From: Euryodendron excelsum
Lineage: Eukaryota; Streptophyta; Magnoliopsida; Ericales; Pentaphylacaceae
Length of the DNA stretch: 64,000 nt
NCBI GenBank assembly: GCA_033060915.1
Contig: CM065378.1
Location: forward strand, 1,230,001-1,294,000
Reading direction: 5' to 3'
This document shows positions 40,201 to 49,479 of this stretch, in pieces. Every line of letters begins with the position of its first letter. The stretch's first letter is position 1. The notes under the pieces are model-generated. The model was not told where the DNA came from and ran no database searches. It worked only from the letters and a program-made list of their open reading frames with translations. A program made the position numbers and the translations under genes.

Positions 40201-43200
40201 GACTTCCATTTTATGTATGAAATGCTATATTTCCGCTTGTAAATGCCATTTTACTTTAAAAAACAAAAGAAATATTTAAAAAATAAAAAATCTAGTTGTG
40301 TCCCAGTGTCCTTGAATATGAGAATTAGATAAATACGACACTTGGACACGTACCCGCACCCGACCCCCGTACCCGAGTCCAAGTAACATAGCATATATAT
40401 ATATATAATAGAAGTGTTGTGAAGTAGCCCCAAGGAAGAGATCATTCAAATTTTCTTAAATATCAAAATGAGGACTTAAAATGTCAAAGGTTCTATATAC
40501 TAAATCATTGACTAATCAATTTGAATCAAAACTAGTCACAATTAAAAATTATACCCAATTGTTGCTTAGTCAAGAGAAAAGAAATTTGTAGTTCATACTC
40601 AGAGGTGAGGACTCTTATATTTCTAGGATTGGGCTGCCCATGGAAATTGTTATAACTTTAATCTTTTTTCTTTCATATTTTTTTTTATAAGAGAACATAA
40701 ATCTTGCAAGACAGATAACCCAATTTCAAGAAATTATGCAGAATTGCGGATTATCAAAGTAATCCCCATTAAATTCATAAGTCCTTAAATGAGTATGTTG
40801 AATTTAATAGAATTGGTGCAGTCATATTGAGCGCATTGTTGGAGCCTGGAGGAGGTGATTTTTGAAGACTCTAGGGCTGGTTGGAATTAGGGGTGACAAT
40901 GGTGGTCAGAGTGGAGATGGTAGCAACTAGCAACTGCCAATTACAATACTTCATACTGGAGAAGAATCATGATGGACACAAATTGCATCCAACTTGAAGC
41001 CAACTCATCGGTAACTTTAAAAAATCAACCTAAACATAATGTGTACAACAGAAAGAAACAAAACACTTAAGTATCCAGAAAGTGCTAAAATTACAACAAA
41101 CATTGACAATGCCCAACAATATATATTTAGGGGGTGTTTGGACCCCAGCTTATTTAGTAGTTTATGGCTTATGCTTATACCTTTTTTTAAATTGTGTTTG
41201 GCTAACCATTAAAAAGTGACTTAAAAAAGTTGCTTATATCTAACACAACTTTCTAGAAAAGCCATTTGAAAAAGTGATTTGAAAAAGTTGCTTATAGCTT
41301 ATAAGCTACCCATCCAAACACTCCCTTATTAGATGTTTTATTAATAATGATAGTAAACATACTAGTCAAGTTGATTTTTGTTTCCTTGAGCCTTGAAGCC
41401 TAATCAAAATCAATCCCATCAAACTCAGGTTCCCTTTTACTCCCCTGTGGTGGTCGTCGTGCTGCAGGGAGTGAGCAAGAATCTTCGAATACAAACACGA
41501 TTACATGGCTGAATGAACTATATAAAATAATGCATCAATGTAAGGATAGACTTTCCAACGTGCATATCTTTCATTTCAAATGTGTCCATGTGAAAAAGCG
41601 CATGGAACTTGTAGCAAAAAGGACTACCTCTCTTATGCTCTTTGTTGAACACATTTTAAGTATTTTACTCATAGTTGTTAATCCCGTGCCAGTCAACGTA
41701 CCGTTTTTGTCATTAGTATAATACGTACTGGTATCGGTACATCTCGAATGTACTGTTTCGGATTTGTCGTTACAAAAATTATATATGAGTAATATGGATA
41801 TTATTACAGATAAAATGTAATGTACATAAATTGTTTACTATCAAATTACTGTAGATAAAAAGGATATTGCAATATTTTAAGAAACATCGTTTAAAAATAT
41901 ATTTTTTATGATATTATTATAGCAAAATAAAAATTAAATGCTTTATTTTTACAAGAGATGTTACACTTTAAATTACTTAATAATAAAAAGGAAAATAATA
42001 ATAGTTGAATGACACAAAGTTCATACACATATAAATATATAAGTATGTATGAACGATTCTTATATTTACCAATTATAATATATATACATATATATAGAGA
42101 GAGAGAGAAGTTGGTTTGCATTAACTGTGTTCAGTGAAAATGGAAAAGGGAAATGCATTTAACATAAAGAGTTAACGTGACGAATGATTTTGAGTCTTTG
42201 ACAACACCACAAACAAAAAGTAACATTTAAAAGATAAAGTGACGGTACAGTCCGATACTTCGGTAAACATGGAACAGCCAGAAAGTAGTGAAAAATGGTT
42301 AAATAGTTCGGAATGGAAGTGATTGTGTCAAAATGGTGCACCGGGACAGAATTGGTTCTTTCTTGTTCTGGTTTTATGTCAAAATGGTGCATACTGGACT
42401 GTACCAGCCAGTACGGAATGGAATGAATAACTATGATTTCACCATACAGGATGTCTGTAGACATATGCCCAAACCCAAATCTATGTCCTGTCACAATAGA
42501 GATAGGTACTTCATCGATTTCGCATAAGTAGCAGTGGTGTTGCAGGTAGTTCTGAAGGTGGAAGTGATTGTGTCACGTAGCCAGCCATGATTGTTGTGGC
42601 TTTTGCAATACAGAGATTTGCATGGCACTAATTGCTTCTGGATGGTATACTGATGCATCCAAGTTGTGAAATCGCGCCATGCAAGTTGACTAGTTAGCTA
42701 GGTTTGGAACAATTATTAGCATGTATTAGTTAAGCCATCGTCACCAGGCTCCATTTTTTTCAACTGTTCCATTTTAGTTCTATACACACACTAGAATCCC
42801 ACACTTTAATTTAATTATTGATTTCATTAACATCTTAAAATATAGAAAGCTAGGATTAACATGAAGTAATCAACCGCTAGGATAAAATAAATAAAAATTG
42901 CTTTAGACCTAGTATAAGTGCTTCTTAAGAGTCTTTCTTAATCAGAGTTTCCAAGAGCGGAGCAGAAAACTTCTCTTCAGGTAGGGGTGTGAGTGAAAGT
43001 ATATCAACAATTATGGAATTTGCAAACATTGCAGGAAGCAGATAGCAAGCACCCTACTGTTTCATCATTAAAGCAATGGTGAAGGAGGTGCTCGTGGTAA
43101 AGGAAAGGATGCTGGAAATTAACACGTTGGTTGTTGGAGGTAGTTGTAAAACTGTAGCACCATAAAGCTGGTGGTGAAGGTTGCACCAGTAGTGGTGGCA

Positions 43201-44972
43201 ATAGTTTATTGGCAAAATTGAGACCAGTGATGTAGTGAATGTAAAGCAATGTGGACTGTAGACATAACGGCATGGCTGGTTGTAGCACAGATTTGGTCGA
43301 ATTGCTAAAGGTGGCAATAGCATAGTGATGGTAGAGGCGACAAGAAAGCAATGGCAGCAATGGTGTGGTAATGATTATGGGCAGGAGCAACAGCACTGGG
43401 GTAGAGCTAGGGAGAGCACAGAGACCATCTGGTCAAGCAAGGTACAATAACACAATTTTCCTTTCAATGGATTACAGAACAGTCCAACACACTCCTTCCT
43501 TCCCTCACCTCCATAGCAGAACTCATAAGATCCATTTCCACCTTTGTTCTTTTGAATCCAAAAAAATAAAAGAAAAGCAAAAAAGGAATTTTAGTGCGTC
43601 TAAAATTCAAATGCACCCAAAACCATTAATGAATTGTCCGACACTGGTGTTTCTCTGACACATATATCAACATAAAATACCAGCTTGGAGGTCTTGATTA
43701 GAAACAACAATGATTAGAAGTCAGTCCAAATATTAAACACTGGAAACAATAATCCTGCCTCAACAGTTGAAGCTCTCAAACTGAAGTTAGATATTTGACT
43801 GGTTGACTACCATAAGCAACAATATCTTCCTTTCTGCCATACCAGTCAATTTACTATTGAAATATTGTTCCAGTTTAATACTGATATAGGTTGAATGGCC
43901 TCGTGCTATTATTGTTACATGTCGTGCCGAAGAACTCCCATTTGAGAAGAGTTTCTCAAAATACTCTTCTCAACATTTTAATGGTATAGTTTGGCCCTAC
44001 TATGAATTTGGACATCAATGCTGAAGATCAAAGTAAAAAATGAAGCTCAAGCAGCTAAAGAGAAGTCAATATCAAAATTCCTAAAGCATCTGTTGGCCTC
44101 ATAAGACTCAAATTCCACCAAAATTTAGCTGGGAAGTAGCATGTGGAGACATTTCTAGGGGTATCGCAAACATGTTTAAGAAGACGAGACTGCATAACTC
44201 TTGTATAGTGAGAGCAGTAATGTCCCAAAGGAACAACATTCAGTGGGGAAGTTTGGCTAAATGTGAAGGATCAATAAGTCGCCACTATTCTCCAAACCTT
44301 TTTTGCTCATTAACCGTGAAGACAACCATGGAGATATTTATGGGGGTAAATATAAGATAGTTTTGTCCGTAATTATACAACTAAGGAATCATTACTGTAA
44401 TACGTGATCTACTAGTTATAGAAAGGGAAGCCATACTTTTATAGTTCTACATATGCATAGTCAAACGCAAGACCCACTTTCAGATCACCAAATTGGCTCA
44501 AGTCGCAGAGACAGACACAGACACAGAGACAGAGACAGACAGATTGATCAGGTAGACAAAACACTGCAAACTACACAATGTTGTTGAGCATATTAGAATT
44601 AGAACAACATAACAGAGACCCATTTTACAGATCTGCAAATAACACTGTGATCCAACAAATGATTATAGTCTAATATGCATGCTCAGACACACGCAAATAT
44701 ACAGATGTGTGTATATGTATATTAGTTACCATCTTAGTGCCGTATTCGATAGCTTGCTCGGTGTGGAAGGTGCCATTCTTGCCGGTGATACCTTGGCATA
44801 TGACCCGAGTGTTCTTATCGACGAAGACCGCCGGTGGAGGCGGCGGAGCGGCCGCAAAATGGCGAGACTGAGTCAAAGCATAGGAAGACGAAGACGGAGG
44901 TGAAAGAGTGGGTGCGTTAGGGCAAAGCTTTGAAGACAAGTTGCCGATGAGTCTCGTGACTTGTCGAGCCAT
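20707..44972 (-). CDS. Succinate-CoA ligase [ADP-forming] alpha subunit, mitochondrial (7 exons)
   Basis: The product joins the beta subunit in the mitochondrial matrix and interconverts succinyl-CoA and succinate with substrate-level ATP formation in the TCA cycle. Exons (transcript order): 44972-44730, 39927-39718, 34775-34605, 31412-31289, 27332-27271, 24667-24586, 20843-20707. All junctions are GT-AG, the frame is continuous, and the product is 342 residues, the usual plant length. Residues 1-45 are Arg/Ser/Ala-rich and fit a presequence. The CoA-binding fold follows, with [25 protein letters not shown] and IGPNCPG motifs, then the ligase domain with [10 protein letters not shown] and [12 protein letters not shown]. 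The phospho-histidine is His295 in the GHAGA motif, formed across the exon 6/7 junction. Introns are 2.6-4.9 kb and hold most of this window's MITEs. No lesion is seen. Confidence 0.96.
22717..23446. mobile_element. hAT-type MITE in intron 6 of succinate-CoA ligase alpha
   Basis: The 730-bp element starts CATGGGCAGCTCCA and ends TGGAGCCACCACTG; the ends pair at 10 of 14 positions. Flanking octamers CTCCAGCA (22709-22716) and CTCTAGCA (23447-23454) match 7 of 8. The AT-rich interior has no coding capacity. Confidence 0.62.
23800..24275. mobile_element. Rearranged relative of the hAT MITE family
   Basis: GGGACGAAGCCAGAAAGTTTTC at the left resembles the subterminal part of the other hAT MITEs here, and GGAGGGGGCGCCAGCCTC near 24210 resembles an internal G-rich block. 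Clean ends and a target duplication are not visible, so limits are approximate. Confidence 0.35.
24586..24667 (-). CDS. Succinate-CoA ligase alpha, exon 6 (phospho-histidine)
   Basis: 82 bp encoding [20 protein letters not shown] then RRMGHAG. It supplies the active-site histidine and ends one base into an alanine codon before GTATTA. Confidence 0.95.
25266..25297 (+). repeat. 32-base G homopolymer in intron 5
   Basis: An uninterrupted run of 32 G follows a T run, so the pre-mRNA carries 32 consecutive C next to A. The exact length may be unreliable in an assembly. The plus strand could form G-quadruplexes. Confidence 0.85.
27271..27332 (-). CDS. Succinate-CoA ligase alpha, exon 5
   Basis: A 62-bp exon that completes [20 protein letters not shown] plus K, donor GTGAGT. 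It is isolated between introns of 4.0 and 2.6 kb. Confidence 0.94.
27699..28104. mobile_element. hAT-type MITE in intron 4 of succinate-CoA ligase alpha
   Basis: The ends CAGAGGCGGAGCCA and TGGCTCCGCCACTG are inverted repeats with one mismatch in 14. Octamers ACTGGGTG (27691-27698) and ACCGGGTG (28105-28112) match 7 of 8. Runs of 14 G and 13 C lie inside. The best preserved of the hAT MITEs in the window. Confidence 0.82.
28204..28662. repeat. Tandem direct duplication with about 294-bp period in intron 4
   Basis: AAGGATTTTAGTTTCATGGG recurs at 28216 and 28510, and GAGCACCACCAACCAGCAGC at about 28316 and 28609. Both lie in otherwise matching blocks, so the segment is a local duplication. Confidence 0.7.
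29320..30430 (-). mobile_element. 3' end of a LINE in intron 4 of succinate-CoA ligase alpha
   Basis: Minus-strand frames at 30410-30198 and 29693-29388 show remnants of the region downstream of reverse transcriptase: [15 protein letters not shown]-like and, later, [19 protein letters not shown] followed by a WLERE-like block. This order matches the zf-RVT tail of plant L1 elements. Frames are broken. The element has the same orientation as the host gene. Confidence 0.6.
31289..31412 (-). CDS. Succinate-CoA ligase alpha, exon 4
   Basis: 124 bp starting [20 protein letters not shown] and ending one base into a glycine codon before GTAAGC. Confidence 0.95.
31511..31775. repeat. Tandem direct duplication with about 132-bp period in intron 3
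   Basis: GATACCATATAATTCAC at 31511 and GATATCATTTAATTCAC at 31643 start two diverged units, each ending in a GGGAATGGTTT/GGGCAATGGTTT block. Confidence 0.6.
32550..33467. mobile_element. GTGTCCGACAC-rich inverted-repeat element(s) in intron 3
   Basis: CCTAAGAAGCATGAATACGG at 32550 is mirrored by GTGTCCGTGCTTCCTAGG ending near 33041 and again by TATGTTTCTTAGG ending near 33467. The inside is full of GTGTCC/GGACAC motifs in both orientations. This suggests two overlapping or nested copies of one non-autonomous element. Exact ends are uncertain. Confidence 0.5.
33640..33657 (+). repeat. 18-base C homopolymer in intron 3
   Basis: Uninterrupted C run followed by ACCCC and an A run; it reads as G18 in the pre-mRNA of the succinate-CoA ligase gene. 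Confidence 0.8.
34605..34775 (-). CDS. Succinate-CoA ligase alpha, exon 3
   Basis: 57 codons with [20 protein letters not shown] and [10 protein letters not shown], phase 0 at both ends, donor GTGAGT. Confidence 0.95.
36373..36861. mobile_element. CTATGTTAC-ended MITE in intron 2, interrupted by a SINE
   Basis: The left end CTATGTTACCTGGACTC and the right end CCAAGTAACATAA are inverted repeats. The sequence is colinear with the uninterrupted copy at 40081-40392, except for a 134-bp insert plus one copy of its 12-bp target duplication at 36537-36682. Related copies occur at 59168-59504, 60774-61054 and 63712-63771. Confidence 0.72.
36537..36670 (-). mobile_element. Short SINE nested in a MITE
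   Basis: A perfect 12-bp duplication GACTTCCATTTT flanks the insert (36525-36536 and 36671-36682). On the minus strand it has a B-box-like GGTTCTATTCC and ends in an A tail. No A box is seen, so it is probably 5'-truncated. The paralogous MITE at 40081 preserves the empty site. Confidence 0.8.
39718..39927 (-). CDS. Succinate-CoA ligase alpha, exon 2
   Basis: 70 codons from [10 protein letters not shown] to [10 protein letters not shown], phase 0 at both ends, donor GTAACC. Carries the remainder of the Rossmann-like CoA-binding domain. Confidence 0.95.
40081..40392. mobile_element. CTATGTTAC-ended MITE in intron 1 (intact copy)
   Basis: 312 bp with terminal GCTATGTTAC and GTAACATAGC, a perfect 10-bp inverted terminus extending imperfectly through TGGACT. 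The right subterminal region has GGACACGTACCCGCACCCGA. It represents the uninserted state of the copy at 36373. Confidence 0.8.
41130..41325. mobile_element. Tourist-like (PIF/Harbinger) MITE, copy 2, in intron 1
   Basis: 196 bp with ends GGGGGTGTTTGGA and TCCAAACACTCCC, flanked by TTA on both sides. The inside has mirror TTATGGCTTATG/CTTATAGCTTATAAG blocks. Confidence 0.82.
41670..42435. mobile_element. CATAGTTATT-type hAT MITE in intron 1
   Basis: The ends CATAGTTGTTAAT and GAATAACTATG are inverted repeats. Octamers ATTTTACT and ATTTCACC match 6 of 8. The interior holds GTACCG/CGGTAC motifs and an AT-rich core. It shares end sequence with 48016-48361. Confidence 0.55.
42436..44729. other. 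Remainder of intron 1 of succinate-CoA ligase alpha
   Basis: No further element boundary or gene is supported. Open frames at 43004-43396 are low-complexity Leu/Thr/Ser sequence without protein-like features. Confidence 0.4.
44730..44972 (-). CDS. Succinate-CoA ligase alpha, exon 1
   Basis: 81 codons from ATG at 44972 (presequence plus the [10 protein letters not shown] start of the CoA-binding fold), ending in ATG before a GTAACT donor. A GA microsatellite lies just upstream in the leader. Confidence 0.95.
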
Positions 44973-44978
44973 CTCTGC

Positions 44979-45000
44979 TCTCTCTCTCTCTCTCTCTCTC
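44979..45000 (-). repeat. (GA)n microsatellite in the succinate-CoA ligase alpha 5' leader
   Basis: A 22-base run of GA (minus strand) ends 6 bp upstream of the start codon. It is probably transcribed. Confidence 0.8.
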
Positions 45001-45203
45001 TTCGTGGTGTTGTTAGGTTATATTGGAGATCTGTTGTGATTTTGGGCTCTGCAAATGTGCGCTCACAGAGCGGCAAAAAAATGTAAAAGGAGCCGCCCCG
45101 TTTGAACGACAATGAGGACCAGAGGACGTCAACCAGTAACAGGGGAGGATGATGCTAGGGTCACACATGGTAACCAATTTTAAGAGTTTTTTTATAGGAC
45201 ACT

Positions 45204-45470
45204 TTACTTTGTTTTTCCCTTCCTAAATCCGTCAGTAATTGAAATTCTCTCAAAATTCTTTCCTCTGCCATATATAAATAGCTTTGTTTTCGCACAACTC
45301 TCCAAGAATCTGATTCACGTGCTATTTGCTCTTATTTTACTTTGTTTTTCCCTTCTTATATCCATTAATAATTAAAATTCTCTCAAAATTCTTTCTTCTG
45401 TCATATATAAATAACTTTGTTTTCGCACAACTCTCCGAGACTCTGATTCATGTGCCATCTGCTCTTATCC
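45204..45470. repeat. Two tandem 133-bp units upstream of succinate-CoA ligase alpha
   Basis: TTACTTTGTTTTTCCCTTC recurs at 45204 and 45337. Both units contain CATATATAAATA and CTTTGTTTTCGCACAACTCT, with about 90% identity by eye. They lead into the about 170-bp satellite that follows. Confidence 0.8.
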
Positions 45471-45559
45471 CTCCCCCCAATCCCAAAATGACACATGCCA
45501 AGTTTCACGTCATCTCGATCCATTCAAGCAGTTTGATACTTGTAAGACTCAGAAACGAG

Positions 45560-46400
45560 ACTTTCAAATACATTTAAGTTAGAAAATGCAATTTTGTGCA
45601 TAACTTCCTGATCAAGACTTAAATTCACGTGCTACTTGGGCTCATACATCGCTCGTGCCACTTGCCAATTTTCATGTGATTCGACCCTGTTTGGCCAATT
45701 TGATACCCTAAAACCTTGAAAAGCAGACTTTGAAAAAAGTTTACATGTGAAGATGCAAGTTTTGACCTAATTCCCCAATCGGTGATTCGATTCACGTGTT
45801 GCCTGCTTCCACTTGTCACTCGTATCTTACTAAGACCGCATCCCGCATTTCACTGGAGGTGGATTCCATTTGGACAATTCAATACCCCAACTAACAAATA
45901 GAGAGTTTCGAATAACGGTAACTTCAATATGGAAAACTTACATAACTCTTAATTGGGACTCCAATTCACAAGCCGTCAATGCCCACATTTTAGTCATGCC
46001 CAACCGTGCCACATTTCTTGCAAGGCAAGCCTCGTTGGGGCAATTCGTTATAACAAAGCCCAAAACGAGGAGTTTTCAAAAAGATAAGTGTGAAAATGAA
46101 ACTATTGTCATAACTCTCAAACTGAAACTCTGATTTATATGTTGTTAGCTCCCACACGTCAATTGTACCCCATTAATGCCACACACTATGCTTCGCACAA
46201 GGGGGACCCTATTTGAGTAGTACGGTACTACAAAGCCCTCAAACGAGGAATTTCAAAAGATGTAAGTGTGAAAACAAAATTTTAGGTATAACTCTCTAAT
46301 CGGTACTCCAATTTAGGTGTTGTCATCTACCACACATCACATTTGGCCCATTGGTGCTAAAACCTCAAAGCCCCTAAAATGAGAGTTTTGGAAAACGTAA
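45560..46400. repeat. Satellite-like array of about 170-bp units, left part
   Basis: Diverged units share, in order: CATAACTC, GACTCCAATTCAC(GTG), CTCCCAC..CGTCA, GTGCCACA, TTGCAAGGCAA, CAAAGCCC..AACGAGGAGTTTT and AAGTGTGAAAAT. CATAACTC anchors fall near 45599, 45770, 45941, 46109 and 46286. The array resumes at 48497 after the LTR insertion. Confidence 0.72.
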
Positions 46401-46404
46401 GTAT

Positions 46405-48491
46405 TGTCGTGCCATGGTTTTTTAGCTTGGGCCTAAGTTTGGCTTTGAAAGAATCGTTACTCTCTCTGTTATAACTTACTATTTTAAAAAGACAAGTGCA
46501 ACGAGGGTTTAATCTTGAAATTAATTTTTGTAAGGGCTTTTTGGAAATATTTGGAGTTGCCACCTAAAATAGTTAAAAATATGACAGGTCACCTAAAACT
46601 AAAAGTAATCCAAGGACTAAACTTAGGTTTTTTTAAAAGTACTTTGAAAATGCTTCTAGATAAGGTTTTGGCAAACAAGGGTTTTACGAACCTTTTGAAA
46701 ATTATTTAAAGTCTTTTTCAAAATGTGACTCCATGTTGGTCTTCGAATTATAAATCTATGGTCCGGGGATTGATTACATGTATAAAAGATATTTTATGAT
46801 CATCATCCTACCTCGTTTGATAATTGGTACCTATATGTCGACTCACCCTTAATTCACTTCCTAATCTCGGATTACTTAATATCCACTTTTGTAATTTTGA
46901 AAATGGAGTTTGTCATCACTCTGAGGACAAGTGATGCATGATGCACATTTTTCGAAATTTTTTTGAAAATAGAAGGTTTAAAATGAGTTTTGAAACGGAT
47001 TTTGATAAAAAGAAAATTTTTAAGAGATGTTTGACTTAAAAGACAAGATGTGACCATGCCTAAGTTGTTTAGATTACCTATGTATCTCATATAACAAAAA
47101 CCAGGTCATTCGTAATTTATGGTAGAGCATGATTTGGAAAATGAACTAAAGAGAGCCTTGGAGGGTTTTGAAACTTAAACTCAAGGGAGCTCTGACTTAA
47201 AAGCGAACTCGAGAGAGTTTTGAAATAGAACTCAAGAGTTTTAAAATCAACTCAAGATAGTTTTGGGATGGTCTTACGGTTTCGGGGAATGTGTACTTCC
47301 CAAGGAGCGTGTCGGATTGCCTAGGAGCAAAACGGTCAAAATATTACTGGGGTTCGCTGGAATGGGACCGAAGTAGGTTTGAATAGCATATTGAACATGT
47401 CAGACTGTTGAGAAACAATGTCAAAGGTGGTCTTATAGTCTTGATAGATTGGTATTTTTCTGAAAGATGTGACGATTTGTCTAGGACAAAATGATCAATT
47501 TTTACTGGTCGGGGCTAGCAGCCGCCCGGTGTTAACATAAGTTTATGAGTGTTTCCGTTACTTTGACGATTGCGACGAGTGTGTTTTCAAAGGCGTCTTA
47601 TCCTTGATAAACATGCCACGATCAAGAGGCATAGTCAGTATTTTAATAACGTGTCACTTGCGGTGTGTCAATGTTAATATATTTGTGAGTGTTTCGGCCA
47701 CTCTAATGGTTTGTTAATTTGTGAGTGTTTTTGTTACTATGATTGTTTTGGTGATTGGCTCAAGGAATCTTTTAGTCTAAGGGAGGTTACCCGATACTTA
47801 AGGGGCATAACGAACATTCTACATCAGTAGACTAGCAGGCACCGGAAGTGAACTGTGTAAACTTTGTGAGTGTTTTTGTCACTCTAACGGTGCTAGCGAT
47901 TAGCTTTAGAGACTACCCGGTGTTGAAAAGTTGCCTAGAATGTCTAGAGACACGAGGGAATGCCAAGGAACATTTTGATCATTTAGATTCTATAATGGCC
48001 ATCTGGGCTCGAAAACATAGTTATTAAAACTAGACCGGACCAGCGGATCGAATCAAGAATCGGAGGGCCAAACTACAACGATAACTTTTTTATGTTGAAA
48101 AGTTCAAACTGGTAACTGCAAATTTGAGGCTTAAAAGAGTTAAACCTGGGTTTAAAAGGTGGAAACCAACACGGATAACCATTGTGTCAGGTCTTAACTT
48201 GTGTGTGTTTTTTCAACTATATAAGCCAAAAATATTGTGAATAAACAAAACATATATAAATTTATAACAATGGTTGAACCGATTGAACTATCGGTTGAAT
48301 CAATAAATCGTGAACCGTTGTCTTCACCTGTTTGAGGTCCGATACAGTTCTGATAAGTGTACTCGAAAGCGATCATCTTGATCTTGAAAGGTTGGTTTGA
48401 TATTTGGAAAGTCGTCTAGGGCTTGATAGTATTTTGAAGTTTTACTAGAATAGTGCAATATTACTGAACGGGCAAAAATGGAATGTTTACC
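46405..48491 (+). mobile_element. 2.09-kb solo LTR (family copy 1) inside the satellite array
   Basis: Starts TGTCGTGCC and ends GGAATGTTTACC, flanked by the direct repeat AGTAT (46400-46404 and 48492-48496). Satellite sequence continues across the insertion point. The 5' part aligns with the 5.1-kb LTR at 48939 through GGAGTTG(C/G)CACCTAA, AGGTCACCTAAAA and ACTTAGG(G)TTTTT. The 3' part shares GTGAGTGTTT repeats and the ACGGG.AAAAATGG..TTAC terminus. No internal retroviral-type region, so it is a solo LTR, much shorter than copy 2. Confidence 0.72.
48016..48361. mobile_element. hAT MITE nested in solo LTR copy 1
   Basis: The ends CATAGTTATTAAAAC and GTTCTGATAAGTGTA are imperfect inverted repeats. 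Octamers CTCGAAAA (48008-48015) and CTCGAAAG (48362-48369) match 7 of 8. The interior contains GACCGGACC and ACCGATTGAAC motifs. Confidence 0.62.
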
Positions 48492-48496
48492 AGTAT

Positions 48497-48933
48497 GAAA
48501 ATCATAATTTTTTTGCATAACACTTAAACGAAGAGTCTAAGTCACATGTCAGTGGTGCCTTATTAGTGCCACATGCCACATTTTATGCAAGGCAAACCCT
48601 TGTGGGTAGCTCAGTACCTCAAAGCACCAAACTGGGGAGTTTAAAAAATGTAACTATGAAAATATAATTTTCTGCATAACTCCAAAACCACAATCCCGAT
48701 TCACGTGTGTCGTCAACTTCTGTGCGTCACTCGTTCCCCACCGTTGCCATAGTATAGTTTTGCATTAGACGAAGTTATGAAAAACGTTAAGAATAAAAAT
48801 ATAAATTTTTAATGACTCTCAAACGGGACTCCAATACAAGTGTCGCAAGCTCCCAAGCTAGGAATTTTTAAATAGGCCAAGTGTCCAACCGAAAAAAGGT
48901 ATTGATGTTTGCTTAAGGACATAAAAATTGTAG
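48497..48933. repeat. Satellite-like array of about 170-bp units, right part
   Basis: Continues the array of 45560-46400 with the same ordered blocks. CATAACTC-type anchors are near 48515, 48676 and 48812. The distal end is degenerate. Confidence 0.7.
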
Positions 48934-49479
48934 AACATTGTCGCGCCCAGATTTTTTGCACTCAAGGAATACTCACCCAAACGGAAAAAATGTCGTACTC
49001 TCTCGTTAGAACTCACCCTCCTAGAAGAATGAGTGCGACTAGGTTTGAATTGAAAATTTGATTTGAATAAAGGGCTTTTGAAAAAGATTCGGAGTTGGCA
49101 CCTAACTTGATTAAGGTGAGTTAGGTCACCTAAAAACTAAGCATAGTCCGAAAACTACACTTAGGGTTTTTGAAAAACAATTTTGAAAATATCTCCTCAA
49201 GAGAGGGTTTTTTAGGAAAACAGGTTGTTTGGCAACCTTTGAAAAACATTTAGTCCTTTTTTTGAAAAATAACTCCTTTTGGTCTTTGAAAACAGTGATT
49301 CTAAGTTCGGAGATTGGTTACGTATAGGGAAGACACACTAAGCCATCACCCTACCCCGCCCTTTCGGTACCTACATGTCAATCTACCCTAAATTTACCTA
49401 CGAGAGTCTTTAACTAACTAATGTCCAATCCTATCCACTTTGAAAAATAATGTTTAAATAGAAACTAACATGATGCATG

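Noticed and set aside
43004..43396. 130-codon minus-strand frame inside intron 1 of succinate-CoA ligase alpha
   Set aside because: Low-complexity Leu/Ser/Thr/His sequence antisense to GGTGGT repeats; no family resemblance.
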